From Vibrio furnissii CIP 102972 (lineage in GTDB: Bacteria > Pseudomonadota > Gammaproteobacteria > Enterobacterales > Vibrionaceae), in NCBI RefSeq assembly GCF_000176175.1, contig NZ_ACZP01000019.1, positions 18,866 to 82,865 of the forward strand: a stretch of 64,000 nucleotides of DNA, written 5' to 3'. Position 1 is the first letter of the stretch. Every line of letters starts with the position of its first letter. Shown piece after piece: positions 7,924-16,755 of the stretch. The notes below the pieces were generated by a model. The model was given only the letters and a program-made list of their open reading frames with translations. It had not been told where the DNA came from and made no database searches. The position numbers and the translations under genes were made by a program.

Positions 7924-9546
7924 TTACTTGGAGTGTAAGCCTTTTTTCTCCAGACCTTTGTAAATCAAAGTCTGTTGAATCAGAGTCACGATGTTCGATA
8001 CCAACCAGTACAGTACCAAACCTGACGGGAAGAACAGGAAGAAGAACGTAAACATAACCGGCATAAAGGTCATGATCTTCTGCTGCATTGGATCCGTCAC
8101 GGTGGTTGGGCTCATTTTCTGGATGAAGAACATACTTGCACCCATCAACAATGGCAGGATGTAGTACGGGTCTTGTGCTGACAAGTCGTGAATCCAACCA
8201 AAGAATGGTGAGTGACGCAGTTCAACCGATTCCATCAGGGCCCAGTACAGCGAAATGAAGATCGGCATCTGTAGGAAGATAGGTAGACAGCCGCCCAGCG
8301 GGTTCACTTTCTCTGTCTTATACAGTTCCATCATTTCTTGGCTCATGCGCTGACGGTCATCGCCGATGCGCTCACGCATGGCTTGCAGTTTTGGTTGCAG
8401 CATGCGCATTTTCGCCATGGAGGTGTACTGCGCTTTAGTCAGCGGGTACATCGCACCACGTACGATGAAGGTCAGACAGATGATTGCCACACCCCAGTTA
8501 CCAACGAATGACTGAATAACAGACAGTAGCCAGTGCAGTGGTTTCGCGATGAACCATAGCCAGCCGTAGTCAACCACGAGGTCCAGGTTTGGCGCAGTGG
8601 CCGCCATTTGGTCTTGTAGTTTAGGACCGACCCACAGGGTGGCTTTGAAATCAGCTTGTTGGCCATCTGCGATGGTTTTGTTTGGCATGCGGACGCCAAT
8701 GTCACCCAGGTTGCCGATCACGCGAGAGTACAGGTTGGTGCCTGGCTCGTTGCGTGGAATCCATGCAGACGCAAAGTAGTGTTGGATCATCGCTGCCCAA
8801 CCTTGACCGTTGGCGAGGTTCATCGCAAGGTTGCGATCCTGCATGTCGTCAAAGCTGTATTTTTTGTAACGCGTATCTTCAGTTGAGTAAGCGCCGCCAC
8901 GGTAAGTTGGCATCGCTAGGCTACCGCCAGAATCGAGCAGGTTTTGACGCAGGTGTGCGTACATGCCCAGAGTGGCGTTGTTGCCTGAGTGGTTCACCAC
9001 GTTGAATTCAACGTCAACCGCGTAGTTCCCACGTTTGAGCACGAATGTTTTGGTGTATTCAAGGCCGTTGGCTTGGTAAGTCATCGGAATACGCAGTTCA
9101 TCTTGGCCGTCAGCCAGCGTGAAGCTGTCTGCGTCAACCGTGTAGGTTGGGCGATTGTTGCTGCTCAGATCGATCCCTTGAGGGCCGATCAGGCCGCTTT
9201 GCGCGATGAATTGATGACCTTGTGTATTTTTCAACAGGACGAATGGGTTTTCTGAGTCCAATTCGTCAGAGTATTGGTTCAGTTTTGCTGTGACCACATC
9301 ACCACCAACTGTGTCGATAGACAGAGTCAGTACATCTGTAGTGACGGTAATCACTTTGGCCGCAGCACTGTTTTGCGATGGTGCTGGATCGAACTCATCG
9401 GCTAAAGACGGTGCAGGGACGGCACTGCTGGTTTGAGCCTGCTCAACCGCTTGAGGTGCTGGGTTCTTCGCTACTTGCCACTGTTGGAAAAGTAAAAAAG
9501 AAACCAGAGCCAAAGCGATTAACAGGATATTACGTTGAGAATCCAT
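7924..9546 (-). CDS. yidC: Membrane protein insertase YidC
   Basis: Inserts and folds inner-membrane proteins, alone or with SecYEG. It has 540 aa. A first membrane segment (NILLIALALVSFLLFQQW) is followed by the large periplasmic P1 domain. The conserved five-helix core starts near residue 345 (NWGVAIICLTFIVRGAMYPL, then FLQMPIFISLYWALMESVEL) and contains the conserved R in TFIVRGAMYPL. The C-terminus is short and basic (KGLEKKGLHSK). It lies downstream of rnpA-yidD in the standard rpmH-rnpA-yidD-yidC-mnmE order. Confidence 0.98.
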   Translation of the reverse strand: MDSQRNILLIALALVSFLLFQQWQVAKNPAPQAVEQAQTSSAVPAPSLADEFDPAPSQNSAAAKVITVTTDVLTLSIDTVGGDVVTAKLNQYSDELDSENPFVLLKNTQGHQFIAQSGLIGPQGIDLSSNNRPTYTVDADSFTLADGQDELRIPMTYQANGLEYTKTFVLKRGNYAVDVEFNVVNHSGNNATLGMYAHLRQNLLDSGGSLAMPTYRGGAYSTEDTRYKKYSFDDMQDRNLAMNLANGQGWAAMIQHYFASAWIPRNEPGTNLYSRVIGNLGDIGVRMPNKTIADGQQADFKATLWVGPKLQDQMAATAPNLDLVVDYGWLWFIAKPLHWLLSVIQSFVGNWGVAIICLTFIVRGAMYPLTKAQYTSMAKMRMLQPKLQAMRERIGDDRQRMSQEMMELYKTEKVNPLGGCLPIFLQMPIFISLYWALMESVELRHSPFFGWIHDLSAQDPYYILPLLMGASMFFIQKMSPTTVTDPMQQKIMTFMPVMFTFFFLFFPSGLVLYWLVSNIVTLIQQTLIYKGLEKKGLHSK

Positions 9547-9548
9547 CG

Positions 9549-9806
9549 TTATTTATCTCTGTCGTGTTTTTGGACTGGTGGAACGGGGTCAAATCCCCCT
9601 TCGTTCAAAGGGTGGCATTTTAATAGACGTTTGCCGGATAACCAACACCCTTTTACAAATCCGTGAGCTCTCAACGCTTCTATCGCATAAGTAGAGCAAG
9701 TGGGCGTAAATCGGCAACGCGGGCCGATCAGCGGACTAATAAACCACTGGTATAGTCGGACTAAACCAATGGCTAGCCACGTGAAGGGCGTGAAAGGCGA
9801 TGCCAT
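9549..9806 (-). CDS. yidD: Membrane protein insertion efficiency factor YidD
   Basis: Small 85-aa protein with an N-terminal amphipathic or membrane segment (LAIGLVRLYQWFISPLIG) and the family signature RCRFTPTCSTYAIEAL with conserved cysteines, then LKCHPLNEGGFDPVP. It assists insertion of YidC substrates. It overlaps the end of rnpA by 34 bp and is 2 bp from yidC, so the three are co-translated. Confidence 0.95.
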   Translation of the reverse strand: MASPFTPFTWLAIGLVRLYQWFISPLIGPRCRFTPTCSTYAIEALRAHGFVKGCWLSGKRLLKCHPLNEGGFDPVPPVQKHDRDK

Positions 9807-10129
9807 AACTTGTCGAACAAAGTGAACATTTCCTCATTGCTCAAATCTTGGGCGCTTTTCTTCGCAATGACAACATAATCTTTGTGTGCAAGTTTGTGTT
9901 GATTGAGACGAAAGCTTTCGCGGGCCAAACGCTTGAAGCGGTTACGACCAACGGCTGTCTTGATTTGTTTCTTAGGAACCGCTAACCCTAAACGAGGATG
10001 AGAAAGGTTATTATCGCGTGCAATGATGGTGAAATGGGGGGAGCCTGCTCGGTGAGCTTGCTGAAAGACATTTTGATAATGCTCGGGAGTTAACAAACGT
10101 AACTCCCGATTAAATGCGTACGTACTCAA
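9773..10129 (-). CDS. rnpA: Ribonuclease P protein component
   Basis: Protein subunit of RNase P, which trims the 5' end of tRNA precursors with the M1 RNA. It has 118 aa; the signature GRNRFKRLARESFR (RNR motif) is near residues 60-75. The start is a TTG at 10129: the reading STYAFNRELRLLTPEHY matches the family N-terminus and no ATG is available. The weak start sits 13 bp after the rpmH stop, which fits translational coupling to the abundantly translated L34 gene. Confidence 0.95.
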   Translation of the reverse strand: MSTYAFNRELRLLTPEHYQNVFQQAHRAGSPHFTIIARDNNLSHPRLGLAVPKKQIKTAVGRNRFKRLARESFRLNQHKLAHKDYVVIAKKSAQDLSNEEMFTLFDKLWHRLSRPSRG

Positions 10130-10142
10130 AATAAGCTAGCGA

Positions 10143-10280
10143 TTATTTTGACAGGCGCTTACGGCCTTTTGCACGACGTGCATTAATTACTTTACGACCG
10201 TTCGCAGTCGCCATGCGTGCACGGAAACCGTGAGTACGCTTGCGCTTTAGAACTGTAGGTTGAAAAGTGCGTTTAGACAT
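10143..10280 (-). CDS. rpmH: 50S ribosomal protein L34
   Basis: The 45-aa protein begins MSKRTFQPTVLKRKRTHGF and ends KGRKRLSK, which is L34 over its whole length. It is very basic, with the conserved RARMATANGRKV core. Located at the L34 (large) ribosomal subunit, it opens the leftward rpmH-rnpA-yidD-yidC operon. Confidence 0.98.
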   Translation of the reverse strand: MSKRTFQPTVLKRKRTHGFRARMATANGRKVINARRAKGRKRLSK

Positions 10281-10367
10281 GGTTATTACCTTTACTGATC
10301 AGTAGTTTTTAGGTTCATAAAACCCGGCGTGGGCAATACGTCTTCTCTGTATATAAAAGAAAGGACA

Positions 10368-10396
10368 TTCCGACGCCTCTCAACAAAGAGGCGGAA
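10368..10396. other. Strong hairpin between the ABC transporter operon and rpmH
   Basis: CGCCTCT and AGAGGCG pair perfectly over 7 bp with a 6-base loop, flanked by TTC/GAA that can extend the stem. No U-tract follows on either strand. It lies about 140 bp past the ABC ATPase stop and 88 bp upstream of rpmH, so it may be an RNA 3' end for the former or part of the rpmH leader. Nothing else stands out in 10281-10534. Confidence 0.45.
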
Positions 10397-10534
10397 TTGT
10401 AATCACAGTCACAAAAGGTGTCAATGATTGGGTTTGCCGAAACTCGATTCCAACGAACGAAAAACGTTCAGGCTCGGGCTTCATACTTTCCGGTCGGCCG
10501 ATTATACGGAGTCTCGATAAAATCTCAAGGATCC

Positions 10535-11272
10535 TTAATCGATCCCGACCTGATTCAGGAATTTTCTGAGGCGTGGATCCTGTGGATGGTCAAAGATATC
10601 CTGTGGAGAACCTTGCTCAACAATATTCCCTTCCGCCATAAAGATCACGCGGTCGGCGACCTCTTTGGCAAATTGCATTTCGTGAGTCACCACCAGCATG
10701 GTTTGGTGCTGGGTGGCGAGTTTTTTCATGAGCCCCAGTACTTCGCCCACCCATTCTGGGTCCAGCGCAGAGGTGGGTTCATCAAACAGCAGCAGTTCCG
10801 GTTGCAGCGCCATCGCACGGCCAATGCCGACGCGTTGCTGCTGGCCGCCAGAGAGCGCCGCTGGGTAGCTGTCGCCGCGATCGCCCAGACCAATGTCTTC
10901 GAGGATCTGCTGCGCACGCTGTAGCGCTTGATCTTTTTTCCAGCCACGCACGGTGATGAGGCCTTCCGCAATGTTCTGACGTGCGGTGAGGTGAGCAAAC
11001 AGCGCGTAGTTCTGAAACACGAATCCGGTTTTGCGGCGCAGGGCCAGCACTTCGGCTTTGGTGTGTTTTTGGGTATCGACGCTGACATCATCAATGGTGA
11101 TGGTGCCTTGGTCGGCCTGCTCAAGAAAGTTCACGCAGCGCAGTAGGGTGGATTTACCGGTGCCGCTAGAGCCGATAATCACAATGATTTCACCCTGATT
11201 GATGGTGATATCGATGCCTTTTAGTACCTCGGCATCGCCAAAGCGTTTATGAATGTTGGATAACGTGATCAT
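10535..11272 (-). CDS. Polar amino-acid (cystine-type) ABC transporter ATP-binding protein
   Basis: Cytoplasmic ATPase of an importer, 245 aa. Walker A GSSGTGKST is near residue 34, the Q-loop is FVFQNYALF, the ABC signature is LSGGQQQR, Walker B is LLLFDEPTSALDP and the H-loop is VTHEM. The sequence resembles E. coli TcyN more than GlnQ, but substrate cannot be fixed from the ATPase alone. Its ATG overlaps the permease stop (ATGA), showing one operon with the permease and binding protein upstream. Confidence 0.93.
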   Translation of the reverse strand: MITLSNIHKRFGDAEVLKGIDITINQGEIIVIIGSSGTGKSTLLRCVNFLEQADQGTITIDDVSVDTQKHTKAEVLALRRKTGFVFQNYALFAHLTARQNIAEGLITVRGWKKDQALQRAQQILEDIGLGDRGDSYPAALSGGQQQRVGIGRAMALQPELLLFDEPTSALDPEWVGEVLGLMKKLATQHQTMLVVTHEMQFAKEVADRVIFMAEGNIVEQGSPQDIFDHPQDPRLRKFLNQVGID

Positions 11273-11940
11273 CGTACATACGCCTTATTCAGTTTATTCT
11301 CTGCCCAAATCTGCACGCGGGTCAGAACCATCACGACCGCCCAGTAAATCAGTGCTACGGCCAGGAAGGCTTCAAAGAAGCGAAAGCTGGAGGAGGCTTC
11401 CATCTGCGCTTTGGCCATGATTTCCGCCACGCCGAAGGTAAATGCCAGTGAGGTCGATTTGATCATGTCGATGAAGTAGTTCATCAATGACGGCAGCGCG
11501 ACGCGGCTGGCTTGCGGCAAAATAATGCGGCGCATCGCTTGCCCCGTGGTCATGCCGACCGACAGGCTGGCTTCCATCTGGCTGCGGTCGATACCGATGA
11601 TCGCCGCGCGAATGGTTTCGGCCATGTAGGCAGCAAAGTGCAGCGTCAAACCGATTACGGCCGCGCTAAACGCATCAATGCCGATTAATAGTGGGAAAAT
11701 CTGCGGTAGGCCGTAGTACAACAGAAACATTTGTACCAGCAGCGGTGTGCCACGAAAGAAGCTGATGTACAACTGGCTCAGGGCGTTCAACACCGGCACT
11801 TTGAACACGCGGATGTTGGCCAGCAGCACGGACAAAATCAGCGCAAAGAACATGCCCCACACCGCCATTTCCATGGTGGTGCTCAGATACTTGAGCAGGA
11901 TCGGCATCAGCCCCAGCATGTATTGAAAATCAAACCCCAT
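11269..11940 (-). CDS. Polar amino-acid (cystine-type) ABC transporter permease
   Basis: Integral membrane subunit of 223 aa with about five hydrophobic segments. The conserved RGTPLLVQMFLLYYGLP stretch and the EAA loop EASLSVGMTTGQAMRRIILPQ, which docks the ATPase, place it in the HisMQ family. As a single permease gene it probably forms a homodimer. It lies between the ATPase gene (4-bp overlap) and the binding-protein gene, with a hairpin in the 72-bp gap to the latter. Confidence 0.93.
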   Translation of the reverse strand: MGFDFQYMLGLMPILLKYLSTTMEMAVWGMFFALILSVLLANIRVFKVPVLNALSQLYISFFRGTPLLVQMFLLYYGLPQIFPLLIGIDAFSAAVIGLTLHFAAYMAETIRAAIIGIDRSQMEASLSVGMTTGQAMRRIILPQASRVALPSLMNYFIDMIKSTSLAFTFGVAEIMAKAQMEASSSFRFFEAFLAVALIYWAVVMVLTRVQIWAENKLNKAYVR

Positions 11941-11961
11941 TTACGTCCCCCTAAAGACAAC

Positions 11962-11989
11962 AAAAGGCGGAATCCTGCGATTCCACCTT
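11962..11989 (-). terminator. Partial terminator between binding-protein and permease genes
   Basis: AAGG-GGAATC pairs with GATTCC-CCTT with one internal mismatch and a CUGC-size loop; the minus strand ends UUUUGUUG. Such leaky hairpins after a binding-protein gene commonly let it be expressed above its permease. That role is inferred here from position. Confidence 0.65.
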
Positions 11990-12012
11990 ATTGATTCGGC
12001 TATTGGTCTCAG

Positions 12013-12759
12013 TTATTTGGTAATATCCGTACCGAACCATTTCTCAGAAATCTGGCTCAGTGTACCGTCTGCACGCATCGCAGCAAGTGCTTGGTTCACT
12101 TCCGACTGCAATTTATGGCCTTTCTCGTTGTTCAGGAATGGCCACGCGTTGGCGATGGTTTCAAATGGAGACCCTGCCAATTGCAATGGCAGACCTGTTT
12201 TATCAATCACTTCCAGCACAGAGAGGCGGTCCATCACGAACGCATCGATGCGGCCCAGTGCGACATCACGTTCAAAACCGGTATCGTAGGTTTTGATGTT
12301 GATTTTGCCGTCTTTGTCGTGCGCACGCAGCAGTTGTTCGAAGTTTGACCCCAAGTTCACTGCCACGGTTTTACCGGCCAGGTCTTCGATGCCTTGGATG
12401 CTGTCGTTGCCTTTACGCACGGCAATTTGCGCGCCATCGATGACATACGGTGCCGAGAACAGGTATTTCGCCTGACGCTCTTTGGTCATGGTGATCTGAT
12501 TCGAGATGGTGTCAATGCGGCCAGTTTCCAGCAAACCAAACAAACCTGAGAAGTTTGAGGTCACATATTCCACATGGTAATCGTTGCGTTTACCGATCTC
12601 GTTCCACACATCCACTTCAAAACCTTGCAGTTGGTCTTGCTTGACGAAGGTGAATGGGAAGTAACGACCCGACATCCCGACTTTGATGTCTGTTGCGGCT
12701 TGTACAGTCGCGGCGGATAGAGCAAGCGCGGCCACTGCCAATTTAATCCAGTTTTTCAT
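12013..12759 (-). CDS. Amino-acid (cystine-type) ABC transporter periplasmic binding protein
   Basis: Secreted binding protein of 248 aa. The start is the ATG at 12759 with an AGGAG site 8 bp upstream; the longer upstream frame carries no signal peptide. Residues 1-21 (MKNWIKLAVAALALSAATVQA) are a signal peptide. GMSGRYFPFTFVKQDQLQGFEV, NQITMTKERQAKYLFSAPY and GTLSQISEKWFGTDITK match the family 3 solute-binding fold and are closest to the cystine-binding TcyJ/FliY type. It is transcribed divergently from dnaA across a 310-bp gap. Confidence 0.93.
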   Translation of the reverse strand: MKNWIKLAVAALALSAATVQAATDIKVGMSGRYFPFTFVKQDQLQGFEVDVWNEIGKRNDYHVEYVTSNFSGLFGLLETGRIDTISNQITMTKERQAKYLFSAPYVIDGAQIAVRKGNDSIQGIEDLAGKTVAVNLGSNFEQLLRAHDKDGKINIKTYDTGFERDVALGRIDAFVMDRLSVLEVIDKTGLPLQLAGSPFETIANAWPFLNNEKGHKLQSEVNQALAAMRADGTLSQISEKWFGTDITK

Positions 12760-12848
12760 CTTGTGACTCCTTATGATTATAGGGCGTGATATTACTGGTA
12801 AATAACTTAATAGAATAAATAACCAGTTGTTATTAACCATAACTGGAC

Positions 12849-13047
12849 GATCACCCATTTTTGGGGATAACTCCGGTTGATCATTGAATCTGTGGATCAC
12901 TGTGTGAGTAAATTTAGGACGTGCTGTGTGGATCTTGCCAACTGATGAGAAAATATTGTGAATAACTTGGATCTTATTCACTGGAACGTGGATCAATCGC
13001 TGGCGATCTGAGTTATCAACAGGTAGAATTGCCAATCTTTACCGATC
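12849..13047. promoter_or_regulatory. dnaA control region: GATC and DnaA-box cluster
   Basis: Eight GATC sites lie in 199 bp (12849, 12879, 12895, 12931, 12970, 12991, 13005, 13044). Several sit in a repeated GTGGATC motif (near 12892, 12928, 12988) that resembles a DnaA box merged with a Dam site. A good DnaA box TGTGAATAA is at 12957-12965 and a weaker TTATCAACA is at 13013-13021. This fits DnaA autoregulation plus SeqA sequestration of the dnaA promoter. The leftward half of the 12760-13069 gap must also hold the promoter of the ABC binding protein. Confidence 0.75.
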
Positions 13048-13069
13048 ATTGATTTAGAGTGAGAGAATC

Positions 13070-14476
13070 GTGTCATCTTCGCTTTGGTTGCAGTGCCTGC
13101 AACAGCTTCAAGAGGAGCTACCAGCCGCAGAATTCAGCATGTGGGTTCGTCCGTTACAAGCGGAGCTCAATGACAATACTCTCACTTTGTTTGCACCCAA
13201 CCGCTTTGTTCTCGATTGGGTTCGCGACAAATACATCAACAACATCAACCGCCTGTTGAAAGATTTTTGCGGTCATGATGTGCCGAGCCTACGGTTTGAA
13301 GTGGGCAGCCGCCGGGTGGTGGCGCCAAAACCGACTCAAAAACGCACCGCTGCGGATGTGGCGGCAGAGTCTTCTGCGCCTGCGCAACTGGCGCAACGTA
13401 AACCGATTCACAAAACCTGGGATGATGATGCGGCCAATGCGCCGGAAATTACCTATCGTTCCAACATGAATCCAAAGCACAAATTCAATAACTTTGTCGA
13501 AGGTAAGTCGAACCAGCTCGGCCTTGCGGCCGCGCGTCAGGTCTCCGACAATCCGGGGGCGGCCTACAACCCACTGTTTTTATACGGTGGGACCGGTTTG
13601 GGTAAAACGCACTTGCTGCATGCGGTGGGCAACGCCATCGTCGACAACAACCCGAACGCCAAAGTGGTCTACATGCACTCGGAACGTTTCGTGCAGGACA
13701 TGGTGAAAGCGCTGCAAAACAACGCGATTGAAGAATTCAAACGCTATTACCGCAGTGTGGATGCACTCCTGATCGATGACATTCAGTTCTTTGCCAATAA
13801 AGAGCGTTCGCAAGAAGAATTTTTCCATACTTTCAACGCGCTGTTGGAAGGAAACCAGCAAATCATTTTGACATCCGACCGTTATCCAAAAGAGATCAAC
13901 GGGGTGGAAGATCGCCTCAAATCCCGCTTTGGCTGGGGGCTGACTGTTGCGATCGAGCCACCAGAGCTGGAAACGCGCGTCGCAATCTTGATGAAAAAAG
14001 CCGAAGATCACCAAATTCATCTGCCGGATGAAGTGGCGTTCTTTATTGCAAAACGTCTGCGTTCAAACGTGCGTGAGTTGGAAGGGGCGCTGAACCGCGT
14101 GATTGCCAACGCCAACTTTACCGGTCGCCCGATCACCATCGATTTCGTGCGTGAAGCACTGCGCGATTTGTTGGCGCTGCAAGAGAAACTGGTCACCATC
14201 GACAACATTCAAAAGACCGTTGCCGAATACTACAAGATTAAAGTCGCGGATCTGCTCTCCAAACGTCGTTCACGCTCAGTGGCGCGTCCTCGTCAATTGG
14301 CGATGGCTCTGTCGAAAGAGCTGACCAACCACAGCTTGCCGGAAATCGGCGACGCGTTTGGGGGCCGTGACCACACGACCGTGCTGCATGCGTGTCGTAA
14401 GATCGAACAACTGCGCGAAGAAAGCCACGATATTAAAGAAGACTATTCGAACCTGATTCGAACCCTGTCTTCGTAA
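13070..14476 (+). CDS. dnaA: Chromosomal replication initiator protein DnaA
   Basis: Binds DnaA boxes, opens oriC and loads DnaB. It has 468 aa, starting at a GTG (SSSLWLQCLQQLQEELP). Domain I interacts with DnaB and domain II is a variable linker (about 90-130). The AAA+ domain III has Walker A GGTGLGKTHLL and Walker B LIDDIQFF. The C-terminal domain IV carries the DnaA-box-binding signature GGRDHTTVLHACRKI. It is the first gene of dnaA-dnaN-recF-gyrB, facing away from the ABC transporter. Confidence 0.99.
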   Translation: MSSSLWLQCLQQLQEELPAAEFSMWVRPLQAELNDNTLTLFAPNRFVLDWVRDKYINNINRLLKDFCGHDVPSLRFEVGSRRVVAPKPTQKRTAADVAAESSAPAQLAQRKPIHKTWDDDAANAPEITYRSNMNPKHKFNNFVEGKSNQLGLAAARQVSDNPGAAYNPLFLYGGTGLGKTHLLHAVGNAIVDNNPNAKVVYMHSERFVQDMVKALQNNAIEEFKRYYRSVDALLIDDIQFFANKERSQEEFFHTFNALLEGNQQIILTSDRYPKEINGVEDRLKSRFGWGLTVAIEPPELETRVAILMKKAEDHQIHLPDEVAFFIAKRLRSNVRELEGALNRVIANANFTGRPITIDFVREALRDLLALQEKLVTIDNIQKTVAEYYKIKVADLLSKRRSRSVARPRQLAMALSKELTNHSLPEIGDAFGGRDHTTVLHACRKIEQLREESHDIKEDYSNLIRTLSS

Positions 14477-14539
14477 CATCACGCGATACTGAGCGTGGAT
14501 GTGTCACGTCGTTTATCCAATCTCGTTTAAGAGCACACT

Positions 14540-15640
14540 ATGAAATTTACGATTGAACGTAGTCACTTCATTAAACCATTGCAACAAGTCTCCGGCACAT
14601 TAGGCGGGCGAGCAACGTTGCCGATTTTGGGTAACTTGCTGCTAAAAGTGGAAGACAATCAGCTCTCCATGACCGCGACGGATCTAGAAGTTGAACTGGT
14701 CAGCCGCGTGACGCTGGAAGGTGATTTCGAAGCGGGCACCACCACGGTGCCAGCGCGCAAATTCCTCGACATCTGCCGTGGCCTGCCGGATGCGGCGGTG
14801 ATCACGGTGGTGCTGGAAGGCGATCGCGTGCAAGTGCGCTCAGGGCGCAGCCGCTTCTCTTTAGCAACCTTACCCGCCAGCGATTTCCCGAACATTGAAG
14901 ATTGGCAAAGCGAAGTGGAATTGTCGCTGACCCAAGGCGAACTGCGTGGCTTGGTTGAGAAAACACAGTTTTCGATGGCCAACCAAGACGTGCGCTACTA
15001 CCTCAACGGCATGCTGTTTGAAATTGACGGCAGCACCTTGCGCAGCGTGGCGACCGATGGTCACCGTATGGCGGTGTCGCAAACCGAACTGGGCGCAGAT
15101 TTCGCCAACAAACAAATTATCGTACCGCGCAAAGGGGTACTGGAACTGGTGAAACTGCTGGATGCGCCTGAGCAACCAGTGGTGCTGCAAATCGGTAGCT
15201 CAAACCTGCGTGCTGAAGTGAACAACTTTGTGTTTACTTCCAAACTGGTTGATGGCCGTTTCCCGGATTATCGCCGCGTATTGCCGCAAAATACCAACAA
15301 AACGCTACAAGCGGGCTGTGATGAATTGCGCCAAGCATTTTCGCGTGCGGCGATTCTGTCGAACGAGAAATTCCGGGGCGTACGCGTCAATCTGGATGGT
15401 GGCGAAATGCGCATTACCGCCAACAACCCAGAACAGGAAGAAGCCGAAGAGATGCTTGACGTCAACTTCGACGGCGAAGCGATCGAAATCGGTTTTAACG
15501 TCAGCTACGTGCTGGATGTACTCAACACCCTGCGGTGTGAAAACGTGCGTGTCTCGATGTCCGATGCAAACGCCAGTGCGCTGATTGAAAACGTCGATGA
15601 TGACAGCGCCATGTACGTGGTGATGCCCATCCGCCTGTAA
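14540..15640 (+). CDS. dnaN: DNA polymerase III beta sliding clamp
   Basis: Ring-shaped processivity factor, 366 aa in three repeated clamp domains beginning MKFTIERSHFIKPLQQVSG and ending YVVMPIRL, whose C-terminal MPxRL is part of the partner-binding pocket. It follows dnaA by 63 bp and precedes recF by 17 bp. Standard length and no irregularities. Confidence 0.99.
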   Translation: MKFTIERSHFIKPLQQVSGTLGGRATLPILGNLLLKVEDNQLSMTATDLEVELVSRVTLEGDFEAGTTTVPARKFLDICRGLPDAAVITVVLEGDRVQVRSGRSRFSLATLPASDFPNIEDWQSEVELSLTQGELRGLVEKTQFSMANQDVRYYLNGMLFEIDGSTLRSVATDGHRMAVSQTELGADFANKQIIVPRKGVLELVKLLDAPEQPVVLQIGSSNLRAEVNNFVFTSKLVDGRFPDYRRVLPQNTNKTLQAGCDELRQAFSRAAILSNEKFRGVRVNLDGGEMRITANNPEQEEAEEMLDVNFDGEAIEIGFNVSYVLDVLNTLRCENVRVSMSDANASALIENVDDDSAMYVVMPIRL

Positions 15641-15657
15641 TTCATGACGATTGCGCT

Positions 15658-16737
15658 ATGCCGCTTACTCGACTGATTGTTCAGCAATTTCGCAACATTA
15701 AAGCCTGTGATATTCCGCTATCATCAGGCTTTAACTTTCTTATTGGCCCCAACGGCAGTGGCAAAACCAGCGTGCTGGAAGCCATTTACCTGCTCGGTCA
15801 TGGCCGCTCGTTCAAGAGCACGCTGACGGGGCGTGTGATTCAGAATGAGTGCTCAGAACTCTTTGTTCACGGTCGTTTTTTGACCTCGGATCAATTTGAG
15901 CTACCGATTGGCATTAATAAGCAGCGCGATGGCTCAACAGAGGTTAAAATAGGCGGTCAATCTGGGCAAAAGTTAGCTCAACTGGCTCAGGTGTTACCGC
16001 TGCAATTGATTCACCCGGAAGGGTTTGAATTGCTGACGGACGGACCGAAACAACGTCGTGCGTTTATCGACTGGGGCGTGTTTCACACTGAAGTGGCATT
16101 CTTTGATGCCTGGGGCCGATTCAAACGGCTCAACAAACAGCGCAATGCGCTGCTCAAGACCGCGAGCAGTTATCGCGAGCTCAGCTATTGGGATCAAGAA
16201 CTGGCCAGACTGGCGGAAAACATCGACCAGTGGCGCGGGGCCTATGTTGAGCAGATGAAACGTGTGGCAGAGGAGTTATGTCGCACATTTTTGCCGGAAT
16301 TCGAAATTACATTGAAGTATTATCGAGGCTGGGAAAAAGAGACGCCGTATCATGAGATACTGCAAAAAAACTTCGAACGTGATCAATTGCTTGGATACAC
16401 GTTCAGCGGTCCTAACAAAGCAGATTTAAAGATAAAAGTGAACGGAACACCAGTGGAAGATGTTCTGTCACGAGGCCAGCTCAAATTGATGGTCTGCGCC
16501 CTGCGTGTCGCGCAAGGGCAGCATTTGACCGAGCTGACCGGGAAGCAATGCATCTATTTGATTGATGATTTTGCTTCCGAACTCGATAGCCAACGTCGTA
16601 AGCGTCTCGCTGACTGCTTGAAAGCGACGGGGGCACAAGTTTTTGTAAGTTCTATTACTGAAAGCCAGGTTGCCGACATGGTCGAGCCGAACAGCAAGAT
16701 GTTTCATGTGGAACATGGCACAATAGGGCAAGGATAA
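15658..16737 (+). CDS. recF: DNA replication and repair protein RecF
   Basis: SMC-like ATPase that helps RecOR load RecA at gaps. It has 359 aa: Walker A GPNGSGKTS near residue 30, signature LSRGQLKLMVCALRVA, Walker B IYLIDDFASELD. The C-terminus contains MFHVEH, encoded by the parS-like sequence at 16700-16715, a recurrent way for origin-near genes to carry a parS site. It lies between dnaN and gyrB in one operon. Confidence 0.98.
   Translation: MPLTRLIVQQFRNIKACDIPLSSGFNFLIGPNGSGKTSVLEAIYLLGHGRSFKSTLTGRVIQNECSELFVHGRFLTSDQFELPIGINKQRDGSTEVKIGGQSGQKLAQLAQVLPLQLIHPEGFELLTDGPKQRRAFIDWGVFHTEVAFFDAWGRFKRLNKQRNALLKTASSYRELSYWDQELARLAENIDQWRGAYVEQMKRVAEELCRTFLPEFEITLKYYRGWEKETPYHEILQKNFERDQLLGYTFSGPNKADLKIKVNGTPVEDVLSRGQLKLMVCALRVAQGQHLTELTGKQCIYLIDDFASELDSQRRKRLADCLKATGAQVFVSSITESQVADMVEPNSKMFHVEHGTIGQG
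16700..16715. promoter_or_regulatory. parS: Candidate parS centromere site
   Basis: TGTTTCATGTGGAACA is a near-palindrome that differs by one base from TGTTTCACGTGGAACA, the general bacterial parS pattern bound by ParB. It lies about 11 kb from oriC inside the end of recF and encodes MFHVEH. parA and parB are in the same window. I found no second equally good match when reading the window. Confidence 0.7.
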
Positions 16738-16755
16738 ATAGTGAGAGAGTAACTC

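Noticed and set aside
12013..13035. 340-codon frame extending the binding-protein gene into the dnaA control region
   Set aside because: The real start has a strong ribosome-binding site followed by a signal peptide at 12759.
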